From Cydia pomonella (Eukaryota; Arthropoda; Insecta; Lepidoptera; Tortricidae): 64,000 nt of DNA. The translations under genes and the position numbers were made by a program. The notes below the pieces were generated by a model. That model was not told the DNA's origin. It worked only from the letters and a program-made list of their open reading frames with translations, and searched no databases. Positions within the stretch are counted from its first letter, which is position 1; every line of letters begins with the position of its first letter. Location of the stretch: NCBI RefSeq assembly GCF_033807575.1, contig NC_084726.1, positions 13,826,001 through 13,890,000 of the forward strand. The letters are read 5' to 3'. This document shows, in pieces, positions 52,871 through 63,604 of this stretch.

Positions 52871-53519
52871 GTTCTCTCCTTGCTTAGAAAATTTCCTTCC
52901 TAATTTCTCTAAGTAGCGTGTAAGTAATGTACGTAATTGTTTCATGTTATTTAACGTACCAAATTATACATGCAATGTTTGCCTGTGTACTTAAATGTAT
53001 ATAGTGAAGGAATAGAATTTTGAATATGAATTGTATGTCTGAATGAATATGAATATTAGTTTATGTTACTGCTACGTAATGAAAGGGATTGAAGTGTGGG
53101 TTTATAACACGAGCTGAAAGCGAAAGTCATTTTATCGAGACATTTATATTAAATTGGCTACTTGACAGTTTTTTGTAAGTAATGTCAATCGATCCTGATT
53201 TTCCTAAGAAGCAAATGTCTATATAGGACTCATGGCATTTAAGCAACACAAAGGTCAGAAATGAGAGTTAAAGTCTGACGTTCGCACTCGACGAATGAAA
53301 CGCCTTTATAAAATTATATTGTAATGTGATGTCACATTACATTAATCTGTCCAAATGTATGGAAGATTAAGAAAATTGCTATTTTGACCCTGAAATATTG
53401 CGTTTATGTATATAGTTGTCATACAATTTATTTTTTAATAAAATGTAAGGAATAGAATGGTACCATTTTCTTTTTGAAAGTAAAAAAAAAAAAATTTTGT
53501 TATAATATTCAAGATGTTT

Positions 53520-53880
53520 CAAGTACCCAATTGCCAATTCCTGCAGTAACGCAGTCGGCAGCATTACTGCAGCAGTATTGCAGCGCGACATTACTGCCGA
53601 CTGTATTACTGCCGAAAATGTAAAATTCGACGTCGCTGCCCGCATCTTTGACAATTGTGGCAGCAATGCAGTCGGCAGTAATGTCGAGCTGCCATATTGC
53701 TACATAATTAATGCTGATGTAGTCTGAGGGCCTACCGCGAACCACGTTCGACGTGTTGCCTCCCTGTCACACTTACGTACGAATTTACAAGTGCGGCAGA
53801 GAGGCAACACGTCGAACGTGGTTCGCGGTAGGCCTTCTGAATCCGAACAGTACCTTAACTGTACAAACTGTGTTATCCCG
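53520..53880. repeat. GCAGTATTGCAG repeat with a nested MITE
   Basis: Blocks CGGCAGCATTACTGCAGCAG, ATTGCAGCGCGACATTACTG and GGCAGCAATGCAGTCGGCAG occur as inverted relatives. The end CTGAATCCGAACAGTACC follows the nested element. The two frames here (53379-53745) are products of the repeat. Confidence 0.6.
53728..53835. mobile_element. 108-bp foldback MITE with TCTGA duplication
   Basis: Inverted arms GGCCTACCGCGAACCACGTT CGACGTGTTGCCTC and complement, near-perfect for about 40 bp. Flanked by TCTGA at 53723-53727 and 53836-53840. The flanking repeat reads through as CTGAATCCGAAC when the element is ignored, as in the copy at 58040-58230. Confidence 0.85.
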
Positions 53881-54311
53881 CGAGATGTAAACGCGATTCG
53901 TTAGAAAATCTTTAATTTCGCGTGCAATTCTGCTTCGCTGAGGGACGAGATTGTGTGGCCACGAAACCAGCGATTATATAAACGATCACTGATTACAGGA
54001 CTTAATTGTTTATGAATTGAACTAATATAAAAACTATAGGTACTAGTAAAACGTAGAATACTCTTCGTTACACCATGTACTCAAGATAAGGAACAGTTTA
54101 AAAAAAATTAAGATCAGATGAACCTAGTAAACAGTAAGCTTAATAAGGGTGTACTAATAGACGATGATATGTATAATGCGTACCTAATCATATATTTTTA
54201 TGTAAATTGTCTTGTTTGTATTTACGAATACAATCTATAATTCTGTTTCTATATAGAGAATTTCCATAACAAATCCAGATTCAATTTATAACCTGCTATT
54301 ACTATCACAAT

Positions 54312-54466
54312 AAGCCCCCGGGTCCGGGCCTAGGCGTACGACACTTTGTTTTGTATAGAAAGCACCACGTGGTCACCGAGCCTCGGAAGTGACTTTTCTA
54401 TAGAAATTATAGAAAACACACCGTAGTACGCCTCGGCTCGAACCCGGACCGTTTTAGCGTGAGTCT
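54312..54466. mobile_element. MITE, GGTCCGGGCC family
   Basis: Left CCCGGGTCCGGGCCTAGGCG TACGACACTTTG; right (complement) begins CACGCTAAAACGGTCCGGGT. Relative of 14064-14198. Confidence 0.65.
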
Positions 54467-54554
54467 CCTTTACTCCTAATTGTTAGCTAAACAGCTTGTC
54501 CAGTAGTCCACTATTGTAATTAAACTGGCAAACAGTTGTTTACCTTTCTTTCTT

Positions 54555-54661
54555 ATGGCTCTCCTACACGATGGCCCAGCGCTGAACCAGTGAGATGGCC
54601 ATGCGATGGTTGAAAGCTATGGAATGGGCCAGTAAGATGGGCCATCATGTAGAGGAGCCAT
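54555..54661. mobile_element. MITE with ATGGCTC(T)CCTACA ends
   Basis: Left ATGGCTCTCCTACACGATGG CCCA; right (complement) ATGGCTCCTCTACATGATGG CCCA. Half of this family is at 18029-18085. Confidence 0.75.
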
Positions 54662-54950
54662 TATATTCACAACCCTTTAGGGGGCTTATATTTTATAAAA
54701 AAACATGATTGTAGTCTCATTGCCTCTTTAAAGTCCTAAAAATTCTGCATAAGGAAAAAGTACAATAAATGTTATGAGTATATCCTGGTCATTTTTGAGG
54801 TATGATATGTAAGTGTGCCCTATAAAGGGTAACATGTTGTTGCTGACTGCTCATTAATTTCATGGCCCCAAAAATCAAAAAGCTGTGACAATCAAAGTCA
54901 ATCCTGTCACCTCACTAATCGAATCCCATCACTAATCGATCGTCCGTCGC

Positions 54951-54958
54951 TATCGATA
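54951..54958. promoter_or_regulatory. TATCGATA (DRE-like) site
   Basis: Perfect match to the DREF-binding element known from Drosophila core promoters. It lies 770 bp upstream of the candidate gene at 55727. Chance occurrence is possible. Confidence 0.3.
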
Positions 54959-55495
54959 GAGGGTAAACTTGTTACCATTTTAATACACCATTCTAACGCC
55001 AGAGACTAATCAATTTAAAGACTTGCCATCGTCTCATCATATCAACAGAGATTGTTTCACCGCCACTGTCAAATATATTTTCTATCGAGGTTTCCAACAG
55101 ATTATATTAACAGATTATAGAAAAAAATACAAGTAAAAAATATATTAAAGGCAAAATTTTAATATTCGGGTAAAACACGAACTTGCAACCTATTGGAACA
55201 CCGGTCCAATCGCTCTTGACCAACTTAGCTAGGGAAGTTTAAGCTTTTTTTTGCTTAACTCAGTTGGTTGAAATTTTGCGCATCTCAGTTGTGTTAGATA
55301 TAAAACAGGTACCCAAGATGTTATAATAACAATTTGATGGAAGAATCTACTACCCAACCTAGACAAGACACAAGACTGAAAGGTTAACAGTCACTATAGT
55401 TAACTCGTCTCGGTCTTCACCGACCTTTTGGTTAATTCAATTTGTCGATAATATATTCCATCAAGCGCAACACTAATCGAAAGTGTTGCGACATT

Positions 55496-55503
55496 TATCG
55501 ATA
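55496..55503. promoter_or_regulatory. TATCGATA (DRE-like) site
   Basis: Second copy, 224 bp upstream of the ATG at 55727. It sits just after a short hairpin (CGCAACACT, loop, AGTGTTGCG; 55466-55490). Confidence 0.35.
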
Positions 55504-55726
55504 AAAGGAATTTTATTCAAATTGAGCGTTTTAAATAGCGTTTTGATTTCGTTATTTTAATGGGGTTATGTTTTAGACTAAAGAGGATGAAAGTGCTTTT
55601 AGAAATTTAAATTGAAGGTTAATATCATCTTTTGTTATTAAAAACTGCCCTCGGGTTATTTTTAAATCTTAATTCTCTTTAAGTGATCTGAAATATTTTA
55701 GCTTACGTATCAATTTATTAATTAAA

Positions 55727-56092
55727 ATGAGAATTTTTCCCGATTATTATGAAAATACAAATTTTTCATATTCAAAAAATAAGGTGATTATTCAAGTTCC
55801 ATTCACTTTGACGAGCGCTATCGCAGTGGTTAACAAGCTAAAGTTAATTTCCGATGAACTATACTCGGTAGAAGATTTCTTTCGGCCCGTGAGACCACCA
55901 GTACCTTGCCCAAGGAGGTATGATACTTAATATATACGAGTACCATCAAACATTATTAATTTTAACATAAATGATTTAGGATTTTCATTTATTTATGTAT
56001 TTTACTGCAGTTCATTCAACTGTAGTTGTCACCCGAACGTCAACATTACGATAGATGTCGCTACGTGTCTCCATACAAAAAACAAGTTATGA
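55727..56092 (+). CDS. Possible two-exon small gene, 90 residues, unknown
   Basis: Exon 1, 55727-55917, starts MRIFPDYYENTNFSYSKNKV with a good insect start context (TTAAAATG) and ends PVRPPVPCPR plus two bases of a codon before GTATGA. A 93-bp intron (55918-56010) ends TATTTTACTGCAG. Exon 2, 56011-56092, continues in phase and ends at TGA; it contains FNCSCHPNVNITIDVATCLH. Four cysteines cluster at the junction and in exon 2. No signal peptide or known domain is seen. Two TATCGATA sites lie upstream. The matching splice phase and start context are the support; no polyadenylation signal was found and the product is short, so chance remains possible. Confidence 0.35.
55918..56010 (+). other. 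Predicted 93-bp intron
   Basis: Donor AG|GTATGA and acceptor TTTACTGCAG|T. AT-rich interior. Confidence 0.35.
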
Positions 56093-56439
56093 AAAAAGAC
56101 CAAAGATCGTTATCTCCGAGGTTGTTGTGTCGGAGGTCAAGATTAATTTTGGTTATTGCGCCGACGGACTTAATTATCTTCAAACTCTTCAAAGTGTTTG
56201 AAAAGTCCCTGTTACCTTACAATCTATTTTCATATACGTCCATGAAATAATTGCGGTTCTGAAAAGAAGTAATGAACAATTTATAGCGGTCTGTTATAAC
56301 TGTTTTTTCTAGCTTTGCCAGCTAGGTAAAAATGTAAGTAAGCCAGGAGGCGTCCTTGTGACTGTGCCAGATAAAGAGAACTCGTCTATCAAAATGTATC
56401 TTCCCACCTACTTTAAAATTGCTCAACATTAAGCTAATT

Positions 56440-56640
56440 TAATGGTTCTGGGTTTAGATCCCGGTAAGGGCATTTATTCGTGTGATGAGCACAAATATTT
56501 GTTCCCGAGTCATGGGTGTTTTCTATGTATATATCGTTGTCTGAGTACCCACAACACAAGCCTTCTTGAGTTTACTGTAGGGCTTAGTCAATTTGTCTTA
56601 TAATATTTATTTATTTCATTATTTTTTATTTAACACGCGT
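56440..56640 (+). mobile_element. tRNA-derived SINE, degenerate head
   Basis: GGTTCTGGGTTTAGATCCCG GTAAGGGCATTTATTCG, TGATGAGCACAAATATTTGT, ATCGTTGTCTGAGTACCCAC and GTCTTATAATATTTATTTAT. Family as at 27265 and 63605. Confidence 0.7.
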
Positions 56641-56659
56641 GAGTTATACCGTATAATTA

Positions 56660-57000
56660 GCCTAATGTTAGTATCACTCACGATAGTTTAAATTCGCTTA
56701 TTGCTCAACATTGCCTAATATGCCAAACATTGCCCGGCTGTCTAAGTATATCGAATTCCTTACAGTGGAATGATGGTAATTTACGTTTGAAATAGTGAAT
56801 TTCTATAGTATGAAACTCCATTGTAACTAACAACAATTTATTTCGACAGCAGTATGTTTATTACATTTCCACGTGCATTAGATTGTTTTATAGCACAAAC
56901 TGTTTCCTGCACATTCAGCCGCATATTCCTGTTTATTGAGATGGTTGCCCACAAGCAGAACTATTCTATAACATTTACCAAATGTATCGCTAAAGGTAAA
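56660..57000. other. No recognisable gene
   Basis: Nothing assignable. Confidence 0.3.
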
Positions 57001-57011
57001 CCAGTATAACA

Positions 57012-57827
57012 TCACGCTCCGTAATACATGGAAATCATACCAAAAAAGAGATGTTGCCTTACTTCAAATGAGGTAGTTCTATTTTTTATACATATTGGTA
57101 GTGATGAAATAGTAATGACAAATCCAAGTTTTCCACCTCGAAAGCCCTTCGGATCATTGTGTGTATAATAAACAGTACAGCGAGGGAAATTGTTATAACT
57201 CGTATCTCTTGTATATCTTTGATAAATCAGGCTGGTCCCCTGAATCCACAGCACTCCTTTTGGGACCAGCGTGTGTGGTAGCATTTCTTCGTCAACCTGA
57301 TCAGGCCGGTCAAAATTGTCATTTTATGGTGGATTATCAATGAATGGTTTTTCAATGTCGGCACACATTTCCGGTCCTGTATATTCTCGCACGATTGAAG
57401 ATTGCTATAGTTGCAAACAGCTGCAGCATTTTAGTCCTGCTTTCCTGCAACCTCAGCTGCTGGTACAACCTTTTTTGAGTTACAGTTAGTTCATAATTTT
57501 ATGAACTTCTTATGAACTATTTGACTTACTAAGAAAAATATAGTCAATTATAATTGCAAATTTCTTCTTCTTAAGAGTGTGGAAAGTGACTTATGCCGTT
57601 ACTCCAGATTTTGGTGGAATTTTTTTTACAATAAATGAAAAAAGTGCTAAAATTTAATCGATTTTCATGTACTTTTCAATGATCCTAAGGGCTTTTGAGG
57701 TGGAAAACTTGTATTTGTTACTACCATTTCATGTTAGGTAAAATGTATCAATTCCATGGGCCACCATGATTGTATGGAAGTGCAAGTTAGCTAGAACCCT
57801 AAATGGTTCAACAATCACGGAGCGTGA
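57012..57827. mobile_element. 816-bp TIR element, TCACGCTCCGT ends
   Basis: Termini TCACGCTCCGTAAT and (complement) TCACGCTCCGTGAT. Inner inverted blocks: CAATGATCC.AAGGGCTTT.GAGGTGGAAAACTTG occurs at about 57677-57712 and, inverted, at 57125-57160, with (A)AATAC..GT and TACTA motifs beyond. The central part includes a 9-bp hairpin GCTGGTCCC / GGGACCAGC (57229-57269). No transposase frame. Confidence 0.6.
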
Positions 57828-58039
57828 CTGTACATGTGATCTGTAAAGCAGAGTAGATAAAGTCGACTAAGTTTATAAATACGAACGAATAGAAAATCGT
57901 CAATATCGTCATCACAAAAATACAAATACAAATGTTCTTTCTGGCACACCTCAATAGAAGAAAATAAAACTAAAAGAAAACAGCAACATAAAGGCCAGCC
58001 ATGAGTCAGCCGCACAAAATCCGTCACAAAGATCATTTT

Positions 58040-58230
58040 ATCAGATATGCAGTCGGATACATTACTGGAGCATTACGAGTATTGCAGCGCTTTATAACTA
58101 CACTGCATTACATCCGCAAATGTTATAATCGATGTTGCTGCCTGGAATTTTGACATTTGCGGCAGCAATACAGCCGGCAGTAATGTCGCGCTGCCATAGG
58201 TGTAGCCTGAATCCGAACGGTACCTTACGG
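58040..58230. repeat. GCAGTATTGCAG repeat, third copy
   Basis: CATTACTGGAGCATTACGAG TATTGCAGCGC, TTTGCGGCAGCAATACAGCC GGCAGTAATGTCGCG and CTGAATCCGAACGGTACC. It lacks the MITE present at 53728-53835. Confidence 0.6.
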
Positions 58231-58691
58231 TGGCGATTTTCAAAATAGTTTTTACGCGTTTCAGGGATCAAGTAACACTAGAAACATAAAGTTGAATGAA
58301 GTCATTCGTGAATTATGCATCCTGGGCGAAACACTCTGCGGTTTGTCTTCATTCGCTGCACTAGCCTCGATATGCTGCATTCCTAATTAGGGATGGACGG
58401 TACAAATTATAAAATTACCTATCGATAAAATAAGCGATCCTAAACACCTTTTGAATTATTATAGAATTTATAACTGTCGCGTCTTGAACACATATTCAAA
58501 ACATAATTTTTAATTAGTGAAGTCTATCCTCAATTTTTTCATACAATTTTTACCTACACAAAACTCTGTTTTGACATTTTGCTGGATATCAGTTATCCGC
58601 GACCACGACCAGTGAAACCTGCCTCGAAACGTCGGTAACAAAGGCATCAAATTTAATTCGCGATAGACCCATTATTGTTTTGTATTATATT

Positions 58692-58760
58692 GTACCCACA
58701 ACACAAGTCCTTTTGAGCTTACTCTAGGACTAGGTTGATTTGTATAACATTTTTAGTATC
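58692..58760 (+). repeat. 3' stub of TATCGTTGTCTG SINE family
   Basis: GTACCCACAACACAAGTCCT TTTGAGCTTACTC with the family's GACT.GGTTGATTTGT tail. Confidence 0.6.
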
Positions 58761-58936
58761 TTTCTTGGATAGTACGCATTAAAACACGAAAAGATATAAC
58801 TTTGACCCACATTATTTTTCATCCTTTATTACATTCCGTCCAGATTAAATACAGGTATTAAGGAAACGATCCTTAACATTCATATGCAATGTATTTCAAG
58901 TTCGTATATGTACCACATAAATAATAATAAAATATC

Positions 58937-59265
58937 GATGCCAGGCCGTGCTTGCATCCCCCATGATGAGAATCTCGTGAAAGCCGAGAAAAACAAGTCC
59001 AGTAAGTACCTAAACTTGGCCCACGGATGGAGGTTTCCATGTGGGATATTCATTCGACGATCATTGTCCCGATAGTCGTTTCAGCGAACAGTCTCATAGC
59101 GAAGAGTCTCGACCAACACCTTGAGAGACTCTCGATAGGTGGTTGGATGCAGAAGGCGGTGATCTTGGACACGGCGCGGATAGTCCGTCGGTTCCTCTCT
59201 CTGCGGCCCTGACCACCGGCAGCTTGGGCCCTGCCCCGCTGCTAGCGGCACCCTAGGTTAGATTT
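58937..59265 (+). pseudogene. LINE ORF2 C-terminal remnant
   Basis: Frames give IPHDENLVKAEKNKSSKYLN LAHGWRF, then, shifted, IIVPIVVSANSLIAKSLDQH LERLSIGGW and MQKAVILDTARIVRRFLSL followed by a stop. This is the conserved end of a lepidopteran non-LTR family. One frame shift and a short deletion (after GGW) are seen. Confidence 0.7.
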
Positions 59266-59399
59266 TTTATAAAGTATTTATATGTATTTTATATTTGCTT
59301 TGTGTTTTTATATTTTACTTTTATATTCGTGCTATAAATGACCTAGCATAAGATCAAAAATAAATAATCAGATAATAAAATAGTATATGTCTAAATCTT

Positions 59400-59580
59400 C
59401 CAGATCGATCTAGTCTCACAGTAAGCTCAATAGATATAGACATAGACATAGATATAATTTATTGGTAAAGAGGTATTAGAGGTCAAGATTTCAAACATAT
59501 TTTTACGTATCTTATATCTATTATGTTTATATCAATTTAATATTAAACTATTAAATTAAATTAATTAATTATATTACGCT
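59400..59580. other. AT-rich tail region
   Basis: TAGATATAGACATAGACATA simple sequence (59428-59455), then AT-rich DNA adjoining the 3' end of the LINE below. Confidence 0.4.
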
Positions 59581-59589
59581 ATTCTTTAT

Positions 59590-60478
59590 AAAAAAAAAAA
59601 TCTATTATTTCGTGTAACAAGAGACACATATCTTCTTAAACTAACTAAAACTAATCAATACATTCTTGAAAACTATAAAAGCTTTGTTTGACGAGTTAAT
59701 TTTTTAGTTTTATTTTGAAGGAACTAAGCTTTACCGCTTCTCTGTGATACAGATTGGCAGCTTGTTGTATACTACCGGACCAGTAACATAGACTGTCTTT
59801 CCGGTTTTTTTAATTTTATGGGAGATTGCTTTTAACAAGTGCGCCTTTCGGGTGACCCGGGCAGATCCATAGCCTCGCTTGCCGTATAGCGACATGTTCT
59901 CCCTAGCAAATACAGCTATTTGAAAAATTTATGGGGATGGTAGTGTTAGGATCCCGAGTGCTTCAAAATGTGGTCTAGCGCTGTCGTCGTATCTAGCGCG
60001 GGCTAGTGTGCGCACGGCGCGTTTTTGCAGTCGAAACACGCGCTGCCATTCCGCTGCTCGTCCTCAGAACTCCAAACCGTATTGAATAATCGCTTGCATA
60101 CTCGCGAAATAACATGTATGCACCGCCTGGCTATGTAAGGTCTGTCTTAACCTCGACAGTGCAAAACAGGCTTTGCTAAGCTTGCCACATACCGCGCTTA
60201 TCTGCGTTTCCCACGTCAGGCCCTGGTCGATTTGAAAGCCCAAGAATGTCGTGGTTGTCACCTGGTTTGTGTTTGTTTAACGAGCGTCGTTTCCTGCCTG
60301 ATATATCAAACTGTATAAATTGCGTTTTTGCTAGGTTTAACAGCTGTCCGTTCAGGGTACACCAGTTGAAAATCTGTTGGGCTGTGACATTTAGTTGGAC
60401 TTCCAACTGGTCCAGGTTCGAGTAAATGCCGTTACCAGGATTCAAACCCAGGACCTCCTGCTTCGTAGATAGGGTCAC
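59590..60478 (-). pseudogene. LINE RT remnant (minus) fused to a SINE head
   Basis: Minus strand. 60478-60423 resembles a SINE head with B box GGGTTTGAATCC. It joins directly to LINE sequence: LDQLEVQLNVTAQQIFNWCT, LNGQLLNLAKTQFIQFDISG, then after a shift FLGFQIDQGLTWETQISAVC GKLSKACFALSRL and IIQYGLEF, a stop where Trp is expected, RVFRLQKRAVRTLARARYDD and ENMSLYGKRGYGS. This is the RT palm-to-C-terminus order of CR1/Jockey-type LINEs. At least two stops and one frame shift. Confidence 0.7.
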
Positions 60479-60489
60479 TACAGACTATT

Positions 60490-61510
60490 ATGTAAAAAAA
60501 AGTGTAGCAACTTAATAAAAGCACTATGAAGCTAAGTCCATTATCTCATTTACCTGTGTAAAGATTATCACTTTTATTTCATACTATTTTCTTTTCCCCA
60601 GGAGAAAGAAAATAATGTTAATTTAACCTTATTCTCTATTAAGCATGTTTAAAATGTAACCTATTTATAATGAATGTTCGCTGAGTGCATGCAGTCATAA
60701 TAAATTCCTTCCGATACAATCAATGTTGGATAAACGCACGCAAATATTTGCAGCGCTGCACACTGTTGTCACGAGTATCGATATCGATATTAAATATGTA
60801 TACTGTAGGAAGCCCTTGTACAAATTTTAAAGTAAGCTTTATATGATAATGTGTTACTTATAAGTCACCAACAGGCCAATTCGAACGTGCACTTGAGCTC
60901 AAACCGATATTAGAATAATATTCAGTCTTTACTTACGGTGGCGTCGTTGATCGGGTCGCCACTTTCCCGAATGAAGGTTGAGGGAGGCGATGGCTGAGAT
61001 ACACGTCATACTCGTGAACGGGTGCTGTTTGTGGAGACCGGTCTGTTTAAGCTTACACGGGGTACAGGTTATGTTAAAGTATGTAACTTTACTTTTGAGT
61101 GACATTAACGTGAGACACTTCATTCGGTTCTTGTCTGTTTTAATTTTTTTGTCTTTTAATTATTTATATAAGAATTCAAGCCTTGGCGACCCTCTACATC
61201 TCTAAGGATAACACTAGTTTACAAATTAAAATAAAAGTTATGTCCTTTCAATGAATTCCATATCAATGTATTTAGTAGTAATAACTAAACGCAAACATAT
61301 ATTTGTTTTATTTCTATCACGTCTATAAATCAAGTTCTTATAACATCTTATTTTCAAACTACTCATAAGTTGGTTTCGATTTTATTTTTAAATTTTGATG
61401 CTGTGCAGTGTTCAGTTAAATAAATACTTGTTTTAAAAATGTCAAAAAGGTTGTGTAAAGTACATTCTGATCGTTTTTTTTTATGTTAGTGGTGAATTTA
61501 TAATATCTAA
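60490..61510. other. No recognisable gene; overlapping TATCGATA sites
   Basis: TATCGATATCGATA at 60776-60789 is two overlapping DRE-like sites. The frames at 60929-61205 on both strands lack family features. Nothing else is assignable. Confidence 0.35.
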
Positions 61511-61512
61511 TA

Positions 61513-62002
61513 AAAAAGGATATCCCATAACGGAATCAAACTAGATAAAACTAGTGTAGCTTTTAAGCATTTATGCTCTATTTTTCCCAATCTTTCTCAG
61601 GCTAAACTGAAAGAAGGTGTTTTTATCGGACCGCAAATCAACAAACTCTTAAAAGATGGGGTATTTGAAAACAGCCTTTCTGATATTGAGAGATCTGCTT
61701 GGAAATCACTACGACTTGTTATTCAAGAATTTTTAGGCAATAAAAAAAATGAAAATTACCAACAGTTAGTTGCTGATTTATTACATAATTTTCAATGAAT
61801 CGGTGTCAGCATGTCTCTAAAAATTCATTTCCTTCACTCGCACCTCGATTTCTTCCCTGCGAACCTCGGACAAGTCAGCGATGAACATGGAGAGCGTTTT
61901 CATCAGGATTTGAAATTTTTTGGGCAAAATTATCAAGGATACTGGGACCAGGCCATGTTAGCTGATTATTGCTGGTCTGTTATTAGAGATACAGACTTTT
62001 AA
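61513..62002 (+). pseudogene. Transposon-type ORF with one in-frame TGA
   Basis: One continuous frame from about 61513 to TAA at 62000-62002, broken only by TGA at 61796-61798. Before it: KLKEGVFIGPQINKLLKDGV FEN, IERSAWKSLRLVIQEFLGNK and NYQQLVADLLHNF. After it: MSLKIHFLHSHLDFFPANLG QVSDEHGERFHQDLKFF and YQGYWDQAMLADYCWSVIRD. The order K..G.F.GPQI..L, AW.SF..V...FLGN.K..NY, and H..FLHSHLD.FP.NLG..SDE.GERFHQD is one I know from repetitive arthropod and cnidarian predicted proteins, which are transposon-derived. I do not assign a superfamily. The preceding stop and the missing N-terminus show it is a fragment. Confidence 0.65.
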
Positions 62003-62179
62003 TTTTTTGTTTGATATTTTTGTAAGCATTCTTTTTTGTAAAAAATTATCAAAAATAATAAATATCTTGGAAACATGACGTGTTAGATTTTTTTTATGAT
62101 TTTTCTGAAACTCGGTGCACCTCGATTGTTAAGAAAAAAACGTTTCATTCAAAGGACAAAAACTTTGTAAACTAGTGTA

Positions 62180-62455
62180 ATTTAATATATATTTTTATAT
62201 TTTATCTCTGACACTTAGAGACTTATACATCTCTAAAGAATTTTAGTATTTTATGGTTTTATTTTTTTATCATAGTTTTTTTTGTGTAATTTGACATTTA
62301 GAGACTGTATACATCTCTAATAAAGTATTTATTATTTCATAGATTCGATATTTGTAATTGTTTTTTTTTTTAATTTATTGTTTGTAAAAATGGACATGTA
62401 AAAGTGCCCCTGTGGCCTATTTGCTGAATAAATGTTTGATATTTGATATTGGAAT
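62180..62455 (+). repeat. Tandem block and LINE 3' tail
   Basis: GACACTTAGAGACTTATACA TCTCTAA and GACATTTAGAGACTGTATAC ATCTCTAA are a degenerate tandem pair. 62395-62455 is the GTAAAAGTGCCCCTGTGGCC...AATAAATGTTTGATATTTGA tail also seen at 2098-2170. Confidence 0.5.
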
Positions 62456-62459
62456 CATA

Positions 62460-63020
62460 TCAGCTGTATTTGCGCGCAGGCGTCTCGCTCGCACTAGTAC
62501 GTGTGCGGATAAGTCTGAGCGAAATGAACTCGTGAATGACAGCTAACTTCCAAATATTCCAATATTATTCTGATATGGGTTTGATGGCAGGGTGCTTAGC
62601 CAACGTGCCAATTGTTAACGCTCGCCTGCAAGTCACGAATAAAAAACATTTAATCCGGACAGTAAGGAATCCATATGACGAATAAAAAATATAATCAAAT
62701 ATTAAAAAATTAAAATTCAATCAATCTGTCAATATTCAATATTCTGTCTAACATTTGAACCCTATCATTAAGGTGGTTCACGTTTGTATAAGGATTATTC
62801 CAACACTGCCAGACCAGACACGGCATCCCCTAATTTTGTTATTATTATGTTGATAAAACACGCCAAATTTTGTAACTAACTGAACTATAGACCGTGGCTT
62901 TCACGAAGACACTTGCGTTGACTCGTATTGTCATGTTGTTAAAGGTTAGATTTGATAAATCTGCGCGTCATCCTGGATGACACGTATTATACGAAGGGGT
63001 TCTCAACCAACGGGAATCAA
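62460..63020. other. Intergenic; repeat pieces
   Basis: 62455-62580 may be a palindromic repeat (ATCATATCAG at one end, CTGATATG at the other). 62590-62630 is part of the MITE family at 15804-15953. The rest is unassigned. Confidence 0.35.
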
Positions 63021-63024
63021 ACGG

Positions 63025-63190
63025 TAAGTAAGTAAGTAAGTAAATATTCTTTATTGCACCAACAATTATACATTTTACATACATGTAAAACTACAAATGA
63101 ATTTTAAAGGAAAATTGAACCAGGTAACAACAGGCGGTCTTATCGCTAAAAAGCGATCTCTTCCAGACAACCTTTAGGTAGCAGGAAATT
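63025..63190 (-). repeat. LINE 3' end with (TTAC)n tail
   Basis: GTAAGTAAGTAAGTAAGTAA, then ATATTCTTTATTGCACC (minus: GGTGCAATAAAGAATAT), then a 3' UTR including AGCGATAAGACCGCCTGTTG on the minus strand. A common lepidopteran retroelement tail. Confidence 0.65.
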
Positions 63191-63349
63191 TCGAACTCAT
63201 ACAAAAGTCAACAGGTAGTGCAAGGAGCTAAATATGGAGACTATTAAATACAAACACACATACCTAATATACTAATAAATATACAATATAATAAAATACA
63301 ATATATATATATTTATACTTACCCATATAAAATATATAAATGGCAACTT

Positions 63350-63420
63350 AAGGTAACGGTTTCATGCGCTCATGCGTCACTTTCGTACTTATATACGTGC
63401 TAGAACGTGACGGCCATGGT
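63350..63420. repeat. GTCACGTTCTAAC repeat, partial
   Basis: GCGTCACTTTCGTACTTATA TACGTGCTAGAACGTGACGG, a relative of 39975-40055. Confidence 0.4.
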
Positions 63421-63604
63421 GACAAGCGTAAAAGACTCCTACCATACCATACTACCTTACCATACTACCGCCGCTGGTTACAAATATTCATCACCGGTAG
63501 TATGTAGCAAAGCAACAATTCCTACTTACCAAGTGCCGTTATCTATGTTGCCATTCATTGAAAATTGGGGTTACCAAAACTGTTTCACCGTTGTTGCCCA
63601 AAAT

